Source: Desulfobacteraceae bacterium
GTDB taxonomy: Bacteria > Desulfobacterota > Desulfobacteria > Desulfobacterales > Desulfosarcinaceae
DNA: 42,443 nucleotides
Direction of reading: 5' to 3'
Assembly (NCBI GenBank): GCA_027025615.1
Contig: JALVQM010000166.1
Location: 1 to 42,443 of the forward strand
How positions within the stretch are numbered: the stretch's first letter is position 1; each line of letters opens with the position of its first letter. The position numbers and the translations under genes were made by a program. Below the pieces are notes generated by a model. It was not told the DNA's origin and ran no database searches. It was given only the letters and a program-made list of their open reading frames with translations. Below, piece by piece: positions 41,331-42,443 of the stretch.

Positions 41331-42443
41331 TCAGGGTTTGAAAACTTTCATACCTTTGGCAGTATCCTGGACTACGTACCCAAGGGCCTGGATTTCATCC
41401 CGCAGCTTGTCCGAAAGTTGCCAGTTTTTTTCCTTACGTGCTTGTTTGCGGGCCTCGACTTTTTCCATAACTTCCAGCGGAAGCTGCTGACTGTCGTCCA
41501 CCTTTTCCAGATCAAGTCCCAACACCCGGTCCCAATCATAAACCGTTGCCAGTTTTTTGCCTGGATCAAGATCTGACTTCAGCAATTCCTGGACTACGGC
41601 CATTGCACGGGGCATATTCAAATCGTCGTTTATGGCGCCTAAAAACTTATCTCTGAATTTAGACTCAATAACAGTAGGTTCAGATACAGACCTCAATGTA
41701 CGTACTTGGTTCCGCAGATGGCCAAGGCCGTTTCCGGCAGCTTCAACCGCCTGGTCACTATACTCCATGGGTTTACGATAATGAGTAAGAAAAGCGGCAA
41801 AACGATATACCAGGGGATCTATCCCCTTTTGGATGAAAGTCGCCTCAAGGGTCAGGAAATTACCCTCGCTTTTGGCCATTTTTTTCCCACCTGATATAAT
41901 AAGAAAGGCTCCATGCATCCAGAAACGAAAAAACTGCTTGCCGGTAGCTGCTTCTGATTGTGCAATTTCATTTGTATGATGAACGTTAATGTGATCCACG
42001 CCCCCACAGTGGATATCCAGCAAATCACCCAGAAACTTCATGCTCATGGCGGAACACTCAACATGCCATCCCGGGAATCCAACTCCCCATGGGGATGGCC
42101 ATTCCATTTGACGTTCGACATTGGGAGGTGAAAATTTCCAGAGGGCAAAATCGGTCGGATTACGTTTTTCAGGATTTTTTTCCACTCCTTCTCCATTATG
42201 ATACATTGCTCCAAGAGACAGGCAGGCTTCAGCTATTTCTTTATTAATACACCTTTTTTCAAAAAAATCTGCTTCTTTTAATTTACCAATTTTGCTGACA
42301 AAGATATCTATTTCTCTGCTATTACCTCTACTTATAGAATTAATCAAACCTGTTACACATGCATCAACATTTCCAGAATCACAATCCTTTGTAATTTTAA
42401 CAGTATCCACATCTGTTATACCTTTCTTTGCACAGGCTGATAT
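41331..42443 (-). CDS. Cysteinyl-tRNA synthetase C-terminal part fused to Sel1-repeat sequence, partial at right edge
   Basis: From about 42164 downward (RNPTDFALWK, WHVECSAM, HHTNEIAQSEAATG, KMAKSEGNF) the protein is the C-terminal two thirds of cysteinyl-tRNA synthetase, including three of the four zinc ligands (C, H, E) and the KMSKS loop. The N-terminal ~190 residues, with HIGH and the first zinc cysteine, are missing. In their place is a Sel1-like/Helicobacter-cysteine-rich-type segment (DSGNVDAC, EACLSLGAMYHNGEGVEKN), open to the window edge. The switch coincides with a sharp change to AT-rich sequence. It cannot be an active synthetase. Misassembly, or a recent illegitimate fusion, is the likely explanation; a natural bifunctional protein is not. 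Confidence 0.7.
   Translation of the reverse strand: MSACAKKGITDVDTVKITKDCDSGNVDACVTGLINSISRGNSREIDIFVSKIGKLKEADFFEKRCINKEIAEACLSLGAMYHNGEGVEKNPEKRNPTDFALWKFSPPNVERQMEWPSPWGVGFPGWHVECSAMSMKFLGDLLDIHCGGVDHINVHHTNEIAQSEAATGKQFFRFWMHGAFLIISGGKKMAKSEGNFLTLEATFIQKGIDPLVYRFAAFLTHYRKPMEYSDQAVEAAGNGLGHLRNQVRTLRSVSEPTVIESKFRDKFLGAINDDLNMPRAMAVVQELLKSDLDPGKKLATVYDWDRVLGLDLEKVDDSQQLPLEVMEKVEARKQARKEKNWQLSDKLRDEIQALGYVVQDTAKGMKVFKP

Noticed and set aside
1..42443. CRISPR array or phage/integrase genes
   Set aside because: No regularly spaced direct repeats, integrase, transposase or phage genes were recognised in the window.

Overview
The window looks like an anaerobic member of the Desulfobacterota (former Deltaproteobacteria), probably from a metagenome or draft assembly. 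This is an inference from gene content: a selenocysteine-containing SelD, a ferredoxin-linked indolepyruvate oxidoreductase, a dense set of sigma-54 activators and PAS-type kinases, and a cyclic-2,3-diphosphoglycerate-synthetase-like protein beside carbamoyl-phosphate enzymes. GC content is about 45-50% by eye, except for the last ~260 bases, which are clearly AT-rich.

Layout. 1-1650: the 3' end of a sugar nucleotidyltransferase, convergent and overlapping with galT. 1908-4731: a redox/selenium block (DoxX/MauE membrane protein, exported rhodanese, C_GCAxxG_C_C protein, and selD with an in-frame TGA followed by a bacterial SECIS-like hairpin). 4750-9157: cobalamin adenosyltransferase, then a forward run of SAM methyltransferase, WYL regulator, methionine-type aminotransferase and omega-amidase. 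9334-11423: a GT4 glycosyltransferase with a GH130 phosphorylase-like protein. 12139-12564: a universal stress protein.

12575-17587 (minus strand) reads as one six-gene unit: iorA, iorB, an ECF sigma factor starting at TTG three bases after iorB, a membrane anti-sigma-like protein with a glycogen-binding-type domain, a lipoprotein with a related domain, and an exported Gly/His/Met-rich protein, closed by a strong terminator. 17793-24016 (minus) and 26360-29198 (plus) are signalling regions. The most unusual protein is a 554-residue double-receiver protein with two tandem 141-residue modules, each with an identically spaced four-cysteine cluster. A sigma-54 promoter candidate and a cluster of TATAC/GTATA palindromes precede it. 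Around it are a DsrE-family protein, a PAS-PAS sigma-54 activator, a receiver-PAS kinase, an MFS transporter, an NnrU-like membrane protein, a Rossmann-PAS kinase and its NtrC-type partner.

29636-34968: an ornithine/carbamoyl-phosphate block (FadR-type regulator, ornithine aminotransferase, ornithine carbamoyltransferase, COG2403 nucleotide-binding protein, carbamate kinase). 35124-41302: a large hybrid kinase, an unrecognised small protein, an unusual NUDIX protein and a second MFS transporter. The right edge carries a cysteinyl-tRNA synthetase C-terminal part fused to AT-rich Sel1-repeat sequence, more likely an assembly chimera or recombination than a normal gene.

The best candidates for something undescribed are the cysteine-module double-receiver regulator with its palindrome-rich upstream region, and the iorAB-sigma-antisigma-surface protein operon.
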